Assembly: GCF_000003605.2 (NCBI RefSeq)
Contig: NW_003126884.1
Span: 260,796-289,560, forward strand
Direction of reading: 5' to 3'
Length of the DNA stretch: 28,765 bases
Origin: Saccoglossus kowalevskii
Lineage: Eukaryota > Hemichordata > Enteropneusta > Harrimaniidae
The stretch's first letter is position 1; each line of letters starts with the position of its first letter. Of this stretch, positions 1 to 11,264 are shown piece by piece. A model generated the notes under the pieces. The model was not told the DNA's origin, searched no databases, and saw only the letters and a program-made list of their open reading frames with translations. A program made the translations under genes and the position numbers.

Positions 1-432
1 AAAAGTCGCATTCAATTTACTTCCACAAATTACAAATTGTTAAATTGAGAGAATAAATGTGTGGACAAATATTTGAGACTTATTTTGGTGTAGACAACTC
101 TCATTTAATAATTTTTCACCATTACAAGTTGTTAAATTGAGAGAATAAATGTATGGACAAGTATTTGAAACTTATTTTGGTGTAGACAACTCTCATTTGA
201 TTAATTCCAACAATTACGAGTTCTTAAATTGACAGAATGAATGTATGGACAGATATTGACCATTATATTTGTGAGTAAATACCTGTTGTTTAATTAATTT
301 CAACCTCTACAAGGTTGTTAAATTGAGAGAATAAATGTGTCGACAAATATTTGATACTTATTTAGGTGTAAGAACTCGTGTTTGACCAATTTCCACCATT
401 GCAAGTTGTTAAAATAATGAAATAAATATACT
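1..432. repeat. Tandem repeat, about 92-bp unit, about 4.5 copies
   Basis: The phrase TTAAATTGAGAGAATAAATG recurs at about 40, 132, 224, 318 and, degenerate, 409, spaced 91-94 bp. Each is followed by a diverged GGACAAATATTTGA block and GTGTAGACAACTC. The first two copies are closest to each other and the fifth is most decayed. The array probably continues past the left edge. Confidence 0.9.
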
Positions 433-1522
433 GGTATCATTGGATATTTGATTTAATTGTGAAACTTTCTAACAAAATGTTAACTGCTGGCTTCGAACCC
501 CCAATCAACAATTCTGCAGACACAGTATAAATTCCACAACACCACAGAAGATATTCGTCTGTTGCCTGAATTGTTTTCGTAATATAGGGAATGCCATCGA
601 CACTTTAACAAAACTTACCTTGACTTGGGTCTTGTTTATCTCTTGTCACAATCTTGAAATTGTTGAACAAATTGCGCGTCATCCAGTTTAAGATGTACCG
701 GTAAATTATTTTATTATTTATTCATTCAGTTTTGTATGGTGGAGTTTCGTGAGGTTTATTATTTTTTCGCGACGTTCTTTGTTTACTTGTTTACGGTTTG
801 AGAGATTTCAGTTTATTTGATTTACGTTTTTACGGTAGCTCTGAGCGGGACTCGAACCCACTGTCTTTTCAAACTAATTTTGTTTTATTTTGATGGCATG
901 CTTGTGTACCACGACGTTGGTCGTTAAGTGGTGTTCATTTTTCTAACTACTCCAGTGTTCCGACGAGTTGAACGGAAAAGCCAAAACGATTGCTGGTTTC
1001 TGATTGCTTCGGTTCTGGTGATTGTGTATCTAGTGTGATTCGAACCCATGTCATTTGTATTGGGCGTTTTTTTATTTCCCATGTTGGCTACGCCGTAATA
1101 TGCAACCACTTCCCCGTTTCATTGTGATTTTGAGAGTGTTTAATGATGTCTTCCTCACCCGTCACGCCATGACCCAGTTTCAACCACACGGCCATTTTGC
1201 AACACAGTGCGTGACCCTCGGCGTCACCCGACTGACTATATGATCGTTCTGTTCAACTGTTAAGCTAGGATTTATTACCGTTATTATCATTATATTGTCA
1301 CATGATTTGTTTTACCTTATGTATAATGTCTTAAGTATCTTTATTGTAATTTGTATATACCAATTCCTATATACCGAGGAAACGACACTGATTGAAGGTC
1401 ATGTATTTTGTGACGTCACCAATTCGTGTGTAGGTACGGCTTCTAGATCCGTGCCACCAGTTGTATTTATCTAATATTGGATTAATGAAATACGACTTAT
1501 TTAAAAAAAGAGTTACTTACGC
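433..1522. other. Unassigned upstream sequence with three tRNA B-box-like motifs
   Basis: No gene recognised. On the minus strand three matches or near-matches to the RNA polymerase III B box (GGTTCGANNCC) lie at about 489-499, 849-859 and 1037-1047. The middle one can form a 5-bp T-arm-like stem. Complete tRNA cloverleaves could not be drawn. Short open frames here (924-1243) show no recognisable product. Confidence 0.4.
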
Positions 1523-1675
1523 ATTGGCGGATTTAGATGGGGCCCGAGGGGGCCGCGACCCCCCCTATTTTTAACAACCAACATTGCTTCGAGCCATCGG
1601 CGCTTGCGAACTTTGCCTTAGGCCAACTTATCGCCCCCCCCCCCCCATTCCAGAATCCTAGATCCGCACTCCAAT
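1523..1675. mobile_element. Short MITE-like element with G/C-rich termini
   Basis: The left end ATTGGCGGATTTAGATGGGG and the right end, whose complement begins ATTGGAGTGCGGATCTAGG, form imperfect terminal inverted repeats. Just inside lie G-rich and C-rich tracts, including 13 C at 1634-1646. There is no coding capacity. A target-site duplication is not clear. Confidence 0.6.
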
Positions 1676-2439
1676 GATACTAGAACCTGGTACATGTGAT
1701 GATTAAAATGGGGGGGGGGGGCACTTGGCGACAAGGTTATGATGGCTCTAAGGAGCTCTTTAATAGCATTGTACTATTATTTAAAAAAACATACGATTTA
1801 GATTTCAGCCATCGAATGACTTGTTGAATGTTCAAGTCGAGGGACTGTGTCCGGGGACATAATTCGTTGAGGGACAGTGTTCCACACAAGTCAATCAGCC
1901 TGATCGTCGCAATCCCGAACTGCAACTACATCTACATCTTCAGTGTACTTACCTCAATGTTATTCGTTGCGACACGCCAGTCGACTGAACGTCTGGTATA
2001 AAAACTAACCTACGCCTGAACGGAAACCTTCTGATTTGAATAAAATAATAAGAGAAGTACAGTACGATCGAGCGACACACCGACCACATAAGCATGTGTG
2101 ACCTCAATGACCCGTACAACGTGACACTTAATACAACTGTAGGTATTGGTTAATTCATATCACATTGTCCAATCAGCGCTACCGTTACATTAATCATAGA
2201 GTGATATTTACGCAGGAGATAAAAAAAAACTTTATCAGCGGTTATTTAGCAAAAATTAAAAAATAACTAAAATATTTGATAAATAATCAAGAGGAAAAAA
2301 AAACAATAATACAAATAGTGAACTGTTTCAAAACCAGAGAAAAAAAAATCGAAAGCAATAAAGTAAAGCTACCTCAAAATAAGGTCATGTACATGCATTA
2401 GTAAACCAAATATTTCACCAACAAAATACGAACAAAAAT
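1676..2439. other. Unassigned AT-rich sequence
   Basis: Holds a run of 12 G at 1710-1721 and a 62-codon minus-strand open frame (1737-1925) with no recognised motif. Nothing else supported. Confidence 0.5.
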
Positions 2440-2595
2440 TCAATTTATTTTTCCATTATTTTTTTGACTTTAATGTAATTTGTTTGTCAGTTTTTGATGT
2501 TTTTTTTGTTTGCTTGTTTGTATTTCTTCGCATCTGTATTGCATCTGTATTGTAATCCTATACGAACGCAATACAAATTATTATTATTAACCCTG
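2440..2595 (+). mobile_element. Possible retroposon 3' end with ATT-repeat tail
   Basis: A T-rich segment ends in GCAATACAAATTATTATTATTA. A short microsatellite tail after a 3' end is typical of CR1/L2-like LINEs and their SINEs. No coding part remains. The boundary on the left is a guess. Confidence 0.35.
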
Positions 2596-3840
2596 AATGA
2601 CGTTTTGTACGCATTTTTGTACGCACTTGGTAAGTTATATACATTATGATATATAGTATCTCTGATAGTATATACTATTTGGTAATCGTTGTCTCAAATA
2701 ACTATTCAAAATAGCTAGACGTTTCGAGCAATCACGATGGCTCTTTTTCGATAGCATAGAACTTAGAAGAAAGGAAAAAAATACAATAATTCCAAATCGT
2801 AAATTGTTAAATAAATCGTACTAAGAGTTCCATCCTAACCCCGCCCCTCCATGGCCCTTTTTTAATTATGTTAGAGATTACACGTATTTGCTGGCTAAGA
2901 TAGGGTAAAACCAAGTGATAAGGATGGTGATCATAGCTTGTGCAATTCTCCTTCCCAGAGTTCCTTGCGGTAAAAGTAAAAGTCTTGTGGCGTTTCACCA
3001 TAAGATGGCGGTGTGTGTGGTGCCTCGGCTATAGACAGGGAAGCTGCTGTATTTTTAATTGATTAACATTTTACAGTAAATTGAAAGGTAATGTATAAAC
3101 TGTCAGCCCACCAAATTGTAGCTGCAGGTAACCTAATTGTTGGTTTCTGGGAAAGCGTGAGGGTGGGACTCAGTCAGAGGCGGGGCGGAGGGGTAGTATG
3201 ATGACCAAACTCGCGCCCAAGACGCCACCTTACCAGGGGTCCGGGGACATGATTCCCGTTAAAAAATTAAAAATCTAGACCTTCTGAAATCCTCCTACAT
3301 TTTGCGGGGCAAATTTTGCTGACACAAAGGGTTTGAGCTTGATTTTGGAGGGGCAATCAGAATGCCCCCAACTTTTTTTTCGAGGGATTTTTTTTTTTAT
3401 CAAGCGATGATTTCCTGTCACCCTGCATATGCTATTCACAGTTGTGAAATTTTGGAAACAAACAGGACTGTACTCGGGGCTAGTAAACAAATTTTACCAA
3501 GTGAAGGTTATAGTCAATAATTTTCATTTTAATCAATAAAACTGAATATTGCTTTATCTCCATGATTATATCGAGAATTTGAAGGGTGGTGGTTTTTTTA
3601 ACTTTTATAAATGTTTTATAAATCTGAGAAAAAAGATTGATAGTTACAGCTATATATTGCCACGTTAACACAACATAAATCAAACTTCGGATTCTGTTGC
3701 AAATGCAGGCACAAACCAAAAATCGACATCACTGGATTTCCATTATCCATTATTTCAATCAACCTGACTTTCTTGCAAATGGGATATATAAGTAAAATAT
3801 ATCACTACTTGATATAGTACAGTAAATGACACAATATCAA
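2596..3840. other. Unassigned sequence with G/C-rich patches
   Basis: Contains GC-rich patches at about 2838-2855 and 3170-3250 inside AT-rich DNA, likely decayed mobile elements. Small minus-strand open frames (2807-3001, 3275-3490, 3480-3719) show no recognisable domain. Confidence 0.45.
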
Positions 3841-3841
3841 A

Positions 3842-4870
3842 TCATATTAACAATTCATCAAAATCAAGCATTTCTGCAATTCCGGGATCTTGGTCGTGCT
3901 TGGATAGATTTTGTTCATATGTATTTTTATACTCTACATGTAAGTAAGTAATGCCTTTATTGAAATCATATCCTGTTCAAGATCTGGATTTTTAAAATAC
4001 AATAAAGTTTCAAATACATACAGAATGGCAAGACGAAAAATACAAATGAAGACATAGTGAAAACATAATAAAATCAAATAAAAACTGAGAACAAGGAATG
4101 GTTAGAAAAAACAAAACAGAAAAGGTATCTTAATAAGTTATATCAATTATAAAGCAGCTGTTATTTTTTGTTTATGAGTGTCATTTCTTAAATTGAAGCT
4201 CTCAAAAATATATTTTGCCATGTATGTGATATATTTGTACTACATCTATCCCAATACTACTTGGTATGTACATTAAATGTTATGGGACCATGAGGCATGT
4301 TTGTCAGATCAAAAATCAAATTTGCCCACTACATGTGGCTATTTGTTTTAGTGAGTGCAGTTCTGGAGCCATATCTCTGCCCGCTCATATTTCGTAAACT
4401 TGTGGCCGTGTGTGCAAGCATTTGTGCGTCCAGACCTATATGTTAAATATGCCTGGGTCGATTACATTCAAACTTCACACATACATAATATATAATATTA
4501 TACATATGCACATCAATTTGTGTCGTGATCTGATTTAATATGGCCGAATGTCGACCATTTTTGTGCTGAAAAATCATCAACATCAAGCATTTCGGGCATT
4601 CTTGAATTAGCTGTTTACAGATGGATTTGTACAAACGTGGTACATATATTGGACATTATGGGACTTTGATGCACGTCATTTTGTTTTTCAGATCGGATTC
4701 AAAATGGCCATTTTGTTTTAACGCATACGGTTCTAGTGCCATATCTCTGACATGCTTTGACTGATTATGTTCAAATTTTATATATTCATTATATGATACT
4801 TCATGTCATAGATATACAGATGGACGACCGGTGGCCAGTTTGTTTTAATACATAGTACATACATGGTCCA
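3842..4870 (+). repeat. Dispersed repeat family A, split by a retroposon tail
   Basis: Diverged units carry the phrases GCATTTCTGCA, GATTTTGTTCA, TTGGACATTATGGGAC, GATGCACGTCATTTTGTTTT, ATGGCCATTTTGTTTTAA and CATATCTCTGACATG in this order. The same order is found at 17440-17890. A LINE-like tail (3941-4125) appears to interrupt the copy. Confidence 0.65.
3941..4125 (-). mobile_element. Retroposon 3' end with TAAG-repeat tail (minus strand)
   Basis: Read on the minus strand it is an AT-rich 3' region with CAATAAAG followed by a CTTA-type microsatellite tail. Similar minus-strand tails lie at 11265-11410 and 15525-15680. It sits inside a family A repeat, consistent with insertion. Confidence 0.45.
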
Positions 4871-5181
4871 TGATAATGTGCAGGCCTGATAGTTTTTGGT
4901 TGAATGACCTAATTTGCGTATTAATTAGCTAACATTTGGCTTTGCATTTATATCTCAACGATTCATCAAATTTCAAACTTAGTACCGGTACTTAGATGCT
5001 CTGTTGTAATTTTTTGCTTACTACCTAATTTGCATAAAATTAACCAATTTATAAGTCTCCACAGATATCTTGAGTATCACTCAGCAAATTTTAATGAAAA
5101 CAGATCTGATTACTTCAAGTTTGAAATCCATGCATATTAATTACCTACATTGTATGATCACTTGTCGTCCTTAATATGCAT
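4871..5181. repeat. Dispersed repeat with AATTTGCATA/TTAATTA phrases
   Basis: Phrases of the type CCTAATTTGC(A/G)TA recur at about 4909 and 5027 with TTAATTA segments between, indicating a diverged internal repeat of about 120 bp. A similar phrase occurs at 24325. No gene is seen. Confidence 0.4.
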
Positions 5182-5398
5182 AACTGTAATAAAATTGCTT
5201 TATTTTCGCTTAGAATTAATTTTTGCTATTTTCGCTGAAGGAGTGGTTCCGGTAAAAATAAAATCCAGCGAATATACCTGTTTTCCTATATTTTACATTC
5301 AACTTGTCAAAAATCAGTGAAATTAAATTCCATGGAAAACACACAAATAGTCCTTTCAGCAAAAATTAAATCCAGCTAAAATAAAGTGTTTTACAGTA
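5182..5398. mobile_element. MITE, family 1 (TIR ACTGTAA...TTTATTTTCGC)
   Basis: Terminal inverted repeats of about 40 bp: the left reads ACTGTAATAAAATTGCTTTA and TTTTCGCT; the right, complemented, reads TACTGTAAAACACTTTATTT and TAGCTGG. A TA dinucleotide flanks both ends, as expected for Tc1/mariner-type targets. The interior matches, in the opposite orientation, the element at 15079-15290. Non-coding. Confidence 0.8.
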
Positions 5399-6250
5399 TC
5401 TCTAGCACTGTTGCAGATAAGAACATTTAACTAGTGCTGTAAGTATAATGGTCAAAGGATATGACTATGAAATGTCCAATAATATGCATACTGACAGGGA
5501 TTTTTTTAAACAAGGGAACAGGGGCGCAGGCGCCCTCATGCCATGGCCATGCGCCCCCTTACCCTTGCAGATCCTCTGGCAACCATAACATTCTGATTAG
5601 GGATCACATGGGGCCATAGTCTTCAACAGTGACCTGTCTGATAGTAATTTTGATCCAAAGGAAGCCATCGAATGCTCCATTTTAACTTAGAATTATCAAT
5701 AACTCCACATCCTGGTAGGGAGAACCCTACATGTATCTCCCCCACTTGGTGGCACGGCTGAATTACAGTGCTCCCTCTTGCAGTTTTTTTTTTTAGAAAA
5801 ACCCCTGTACCGGTAACTGTAACACTAGTATCTTAAGTGCTGTTGCAGATAATTTTGTCCTTGGGCTAAATATATGACCAAAATATCAAGTCATCATATA
5901 TGGTCATTGTTTTCTTAAATATTTATAATTGTTAAACCATAGCTATTTGGAACCACCCTGCAGCTATATTTTCAAAACTTGTATTCGCTTTAATAGAAGC
6001 ACATGTACTTGTAAATTTAAATGGCAAAAGTAAGTGTATAGTCAAAATAAGACGTATGTAAAGATGAAATTGAAGATGTGTTTCTAATATAGTAAATACA
6101 GTATTCCTTATTTGTACCATACTTCATGCCTCCATTACCTTCAGCACACAGGAGTTTTTTCCAAGCTTTTTTTGATACAAAATTGGTTATTACAATCACT
6201 TTTATCACCTTGACAATATGGAATTGTTAAGTGGTTCATTTGGCTTTTAA
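5399..6250. other. Unassigned sequence with a GC-rich hairpin
   Basis: Apart from the inverted repeat at 5511-5567 this is AT-rich with no recognised gene; overlapping minus-strand open frames at 5932-6208 lack recognisable motifs. Confidence 0.5.
5511..5567. repeat. GC-rich imperfect inverted repeat
   Basis: CAAGGGAACAGGGGCGCA pairs with the complement of TGCGCCCCCTTACCCTTG with one internal mismatch region. The centre contains palindromic GGCGCC and CCATGG. It stands out from AT-rich surroundings and is probably a decayed hairpin element. Confidence 0.65.
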
Positions 6251-6443
6251 TACTGTAAAATGCTTAATTTTCACTGGGTTTAAATTTTGCTGATTTACCA
6301 TTTCAGGCATATTCAGTGGGTTTTAAATTCACGGTTTTATCATTTAGATAATGTGTTCTATATGGTCAATTTTGCATATTCACTGGGTTTTAAAGCAAAT
6401 AAGCAAAATAAAAACCCAGTGAATGATTAAGCCTTTTACAGTA
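6251..6443. mobile_element. MITE, family 1 relative (TIR TACTGTAAAA...CACTGGGTTT)
   Basis: About 31-bp terminal inverted repeats: TACTGTAAAATGCTTAATTT at the left and the complement of AATGATTAAGCCTTTTACAG at the right, with TA at each outer edge. Internal phrases CACTGGGTTTTAAA are repeated within the element. Non-coding. Same terminal signature as 5182-5398 but a different interior. Confidence 0.8.
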
Positions 6444-9362
6444 GTTAATTTTTCAACAGTAACCTAATCCTATCTCACTTACTGGTAGTTGTTAAAATAT
6501 GCAAAAATTAGGCCAAATATTTGTTCATATGCTGGTAGGATAACAAACTTGTTATCTTTCTTTTCTCTCCCATTTCTTAGTAGCTTTCTTGAATGTGCAA
6601 AAAGAGTCTCCTCACCCACCAAACACCCCCCACCCCTCACCCCCTAAAAACATCAGCAGTCACTCCTATTGGCTACTATGGCTACTCTCTGATGGTGAAA
6701 AGCAATGCCAAAATTAATTATAAATGACATTAAAGAAAAACAGAAAATTAATTATAAAATAAAACACTGACCCATGAGCCTAAAAATCCAAAATTCAAGT
6801 ATTTCTGTGTTCACTCCCCCTACATAAAATCTATTCTCATGTTTTATTCATGACATACATATCCCTCATTGATGGGCTACCACCCCTATTCTAGAATAGT
6901 ATTGCCCATCCAGCTGTCAATTAGCCTATCCATACTCACTGTGTATATCATTTACTCTCCAGATACTAGCCTTGGATACCTTGTGGGTCATTCAAATAAA
7001 ATTCAAATGATTCATTTTTTTTATGCGAATTGAAATTAATTTAACAGGTTTGGTTTTTAGCCAGAATTAATTTCATCACAGTGTTGAAATCTCAGCCCTA
7101 ATTAAAATTACATGGGTTTTATGAATATGTAATTTGGCTAACATTTTCTCAGATTTTATAATATTAGGGAATAATATGGGCTTGTTTGACGGCTTGTTAT
7201 CTAATAAAAAATATAATGACTTTTTTTCAATTTGATTCGCTTACTCTACATCTTAATCGATTTTTGTAAAACCATGCAGCTATATGATTTGAAAATATAG
7301 TTAATAGTGACGCTAGTCAAAAAAGACCCTTTACACTATGTTGATGATGTTAATTTTCAGCAACTCATCTAAATATTAATTTCCTGTTGTGTGCATACTG
7401 GAATGTTCATTTGATTTCACTAGAACCCTGTTAAAGGTCACAGAGCACTTGCAGTCTCAGGCTATCACCCCCATTTCAATAATGGTAACTTCTCACTTTA
7501 ATGTATTTTACCTAAATTCAGAATATATTGGTAGGTCTTCAGTGGGTGTTTCTCACTCAGTGCTTACCTTCTTGTCCACCTTGCCTTACTGCCACTCCAT
7601 GATTGATTGATTGGTTTCTTCAGCGTCTATTTTGCATTCTCCTGTATAGAAACGAAATTGTTTTTTTCTGAAGAAGGCAACAGCAGTTTTTCTAGGTTAA
7701 AAATATGTAAGTATATGTCTGCATGCATATCAGCTGTTTAACCATTTTGTTGTGTTGTATCCCTACATTTTTTTATATCATTTATAAGTCAGCTACATAT
7801 AATGGTGTTGAATTAATTAACGTATCAGCCAGCTCTATCAACATTTATTTCTTCAATTTATTTTGCATTGGGGAATAAGTAGTTTTGACTTCATTCAATA
7901 TTAATGAAAAAATGTCAAATAATTTGCAAAATTTGATATTTTTTCATCTCGTACATTATTTTTAAAATTTCTATTTCATCTTTGTTGAATCTTAAAAAAA
8001 ATATTATTTTAAAATAAAAGCGATTTATTTATCATGTTAATGAATGCAGGATATGGCTCTCTCCCATTTATTTACTTTTAATACAATCTGTTCATAGTGG
8101 CATACTGGAAAATTGTCGGTTAAAAGAATGGCTTCTTTATTTTGTGAACAAGCTTTGAAAGGCAGTAGAGGCCCAATTGTAATATCACTATTTAATCTAA
8201 TCATACATTCAATGGGCTGGAGTTGAATATTCATGCTAGTCTTCAACGAAGCCTTAAATGCATGTGTGACAAGGTCCACCAATATGAGACAGGTAAATTG
8301 ACCAGTTTATACGCACATGGAATAACCAATATTGAATTAAATTTAGTTTCCTTCCATCGCTGCACTTAAAAAGATCATTTTGAATTGCGTGATTTGTGTG
8401 TGTATGGTTGCCGGCGAGTTGTTTCCTGCTGTTTTTTTAAATAATCAATTATTAAGCTTTGAAAATTGCTTCTGTTTAATTTGCTGTCTGCATGCCACAT
8501 CTGAAATTCCCAGCTCAGGTTAAACCTTTATTTTAAATGTTCTTGAGTGATTCATCATTCAAAAGATTTTTTTTTATTTCTGCTTGGTGATGTTCTTGGC
8601 TTTTTGCTCTGTGTAGCATTCTTAAGTAGTTGGAGAAAAGATAAAAACATTTAATACTTAATTCTTATCTTGAAGGCCCTTAATAAAGCTTGCATGCACT
8701 TTACCACTGCTGTAAATATGTTAGGAGCGTCTTCCAAATATAAAGAAAGCCAATTCAAACAACTATAATTAATGTTTCATCAACACTAAAAGCTGTGTAT
8801 AATAAAATATATTGAAGTTTTGATGTAATTTTTGAAACTAAAAAGCTGCGTAGTTCCCAGCAGTTCTGCAAAGCATCTTGGGTATTAATGGAGGCCCGCT
8901 CAAGGGAGAGCTTTATACATGCATGTCAGCCAGTAGTGTTTTAATCAAACATGGAATTTTTTCTATCCTCTTAGCGCTGATACTACACGATTTGGAAATT
9001 TGGATAGTTCTCTTGGGTATTGTAAATCATACTGTTTCAATCCCCAATTGCGAAAAAAAGTACAATCCAGAAGTAAAAATCGTGCAGCACATTTCAATTA
9101 TTTAGTCTCGATGGTTTTGAAATCCTCAGCGATCAATATATACTTCTGGTTGATGTTTTTCATGCTTAAATGTACTGTTACCAGTCTATATCTGGTTGCA
9201 GATGTTGATCCAGAAGTGTCATCTGGACTGCTTTGATCGTTGTAGCTATACATACATAGATGTAAGTGACAGCTGAATATTGTCTGTTTCCATGGTAACA
9301 AAACTGAAACGAAAATGCATTTGCTTCCACGGTAAAGGAGTTCTCCAATCTCAATCTATTCT
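6444..9362. other. Unassigned non-repetitive AT-rich sequence upstream of TMEM63
   Basis: Mostly unique-looking DNA with few mobile-element signatures. Open frames at 7389-7610 (+), 8037-8282 (-), 8878-9105 (+) and 9098-9405 (-) have no recognised domains and no convincing splice sites. Segments such as 8440-8560 are rich in homeodomain-like ATTA strings and could be regulatory, but no promoter can be placed. Confidence 0.45.
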
Positions 9363-9675
9363 CCCATGAAGTGGTTACTTGATGCGTTTTAATTGAACCT
9401 AGCATTACTTGATTAATAGATATTCAATGTTTCTAAGGAGACTTTGTGATTTTGCATTGGCCTGCAGTTGGAGTCATCTAGATTTTAAAAGAGCTGTAGA
9501 TATCACAGCTGTAAGTGACCCATGAGATGCATGGTTACTTGATGTATTTTAATTGAACCCAGCATTATTTGATTGATAAATATACAACGTTTCTGAGGAA
9601 TCTTTGTGATTTTGCGTTGGCCTGCAGCTGGAGTCATCTAGATTCTAAAAGAGCTGTGAATATCATAGCTGTAAG
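9363..9675. repeat. Two-copy tandem duplication, about 160-bp unit
   Basis: The block running from CCCATGA..GGTTACTTGATG through GCATTGGCCTGCAG and GAGTCATCTAGATT to ACAGCTGTAAGT is repeated immediately: GGTTACTT begins at 9373 and again at 9533. The copies differ by scattered substitutions (roughly 90% alike by eye) and one 4-bp gap. Confidence 0.9.
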
Positions 9676-10384
9676 TTATAATTAACATGCATTCACAACA
9701 ATATGTCTTTTAAAATTTCAACATTGTGCTGTTTTTGATTTGTGACAAAAATCAAATTGACATGCATGCACCCAGCTAATATTTTGTGTTCTTCTTTAGA
9801 AACCTGGAACACAAAATTGCCTTTTGGAGAAAGAGTAATCACATACGGAATTAAAAAAACAAAAAAATATTTATAAAAGATAAATATTTAGTACATGATA
9901 AGAGTCAATTCAGAGATAATTTGTTTCTTCAGTTGTTCATTCAGTATCCTCGGGTATCCACGTTGCTAAGACACGCACCACTGTACCATGTATTTCTATG
10001 GGCTCTACGTGGGCTGGTGTGGAACACTGGTCGAAGAGCCGGTAAAAATAACTAAATTTGAAAACAGCACAAAATCAACTTTGAAGTAATCCTGGACAAC
10101 CAAATGTATATATGTTGGACATGCAGGAGGTAATCTTGTTACACTGTTCAGGGGAGTCTCAACAACCATTCCAAAGTACCCTTTTCTGAAAGTTTTTGGC
10201 CTTTGTTTGCATTGTGATGGTTGCCAGGTGGTGAAAATGCCTGGATGTCTGCTCCCGAGAATACATGTATCATTATATGGCAGTGGGATTCTGCTTAATT
10301 CATCCCTACCTCCTTCCCTCCCTCCAGTATGTTATTCACTTAGTGAGTGATCAAGTGGCATATGCATGTTTGTTTAGCTTGAAT

Positions 10385-10386
<2 letters not shown>
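9676..10386. other. Unassigned sequence
   Basis: No gene recognised. An 18-codon ATG frame at 9988-10041 ends at a GTAAAA donor-like site but is not supported further. AT-rich elsewhere. Confidence 0.45.

Positions 10387-10416
<30 letters not shown>
10387..10416. repeat. (GA)15 microsatellite
   Basis: Uninterrupted GA dinucleotides. The 81-codon open frame across it is an artefact of the repeat. Confidence 0.97.
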
Positions 10417-10419
<3 letters not shown>

Positions 10420-10594
10420 GGAATTATTATTCTCTACCATCGTTACCTCTAGATCTCAGGTCATTTTTGATGAATTAGAAGTGTGCTGCAAAAATATTGA
10501 TCCAAAATGATAAGATTTGTAGTATAGTTTCTATTGATTTGTGGATATTCATTGATTGATACAGCGATAGACTGTTTTAACATTTGGTTTCTCG

Positions 10595-10742
10595 AGCTAT
10601 TATGCGATGGCGATACGCCAACCTGATATCAAGCTATTATGCGATGGCGATACGCCAACCTGATATCAAGCTATTATGCGATGGCGATACGCCAACCTGA
10701 TATCAAGCTATTATGGGATGGCGATACGCCCACCTGATATAT
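10595..10742. repeat. 37-bp tandem repeat, four copies
   Basis: The phrase AGCTATTATGCGATGGCG starts at 10595, 10632, 10669 and 10706, exactly 37 bp apart. The first three copies are essentially identical and the fourth has G for C and C for A changes. Each unit carries the inverted repeat GGCG-ATA-CGCC and the palindrome GATATC. The near-identity implies recent amplification. Confidence 0.95.
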
Positions 10743-10829
10743 AGTCCTGCTATATAATAGAATAATAAAAGCTGAATTAAATGTAATTCTGAAATGTTGT
10801 CTTCTTTTCCCATGTATATGTAATTTCCA

Positions 10830-10935
10830 TAATATAATATAATATAATATAATATAATATAATATAATATAATATAATATAATATAATATAATATAATAT
10901 AATATAATATAATATAATATAATATAATATAATAT
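10830..10935. repeat. Pentanucleotide microsatellite (AATAT)n, about 21 copies
   Basis: An uninterrupted AATAT pentamer run. It produces long spurious minus-strand frames of repeating Y-Y-I-I-L, which are not genes. Confidence 0.97.
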
Positions 10936-11107
10936 ACATAATATTTTGTGGTCGAGCTGTTTTGTCAATAAAATTTCTTCATAAACTGTCAAAATTGTTG
11001 TTATATTGTAAGCTAAATTTGTTCACATAGAAATACAATTTATTTTGTGTTGTGAAATGTTAATCCATTTTAGAGTTCCAAGAAAAATGTATATATTTTT
11101 GTTCCTG

Positions 11108-11264
11108 TACCATATTTGCTCCATTGAAAGGTCATCTCCAATATAAACTAAAAATTGCTTGTTTTGTATATAATGAATCATTAAAATATGATTTAGGTTT
11201 TTCCATAAAAAAAACACATGTAATATACATAATTGCATGTGCTTCTAATAGAGCAAATATAGTA
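11108..11264. mobile_element. MITE, family 2 (TIR ACCATATTTGCTC)
   Basis: The left end TACCATATTTGCTCCATT pairs with the right end AATAGAGCAAATATAGTA as about 17-bp inverted repeats with few mismatches. A second member lies at 19628-19769. The interior is AT-rich and non-coding. Confidence 0.7.

Noticed and set aside
3003-3030. AAGATGGCGG start-like context
   Set aside because: The frame stops after eight codons; it shows that this motif also occurs in non-coding sequence here.
8037-8282. 81-codon minus-strand frame as a gene
   Set aside because: No recognised domain, no convincing splice sites, composition equals background.
9988-10041. ATG exon-like 18-codon frame ending at GTAAAA, possible first exon
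   Set aside because: The donor is weak, the product is unrecognised, the phrase TGTATTTCTATGGG looks like dispersed-repeat sequence, and no matching acceptor was found before exon 1.
10703-10992. Two minus-strand frames of repeating Y-Y-I-I-L
   Set aside because: They are translations of the AATAT pentamer microsatellite.
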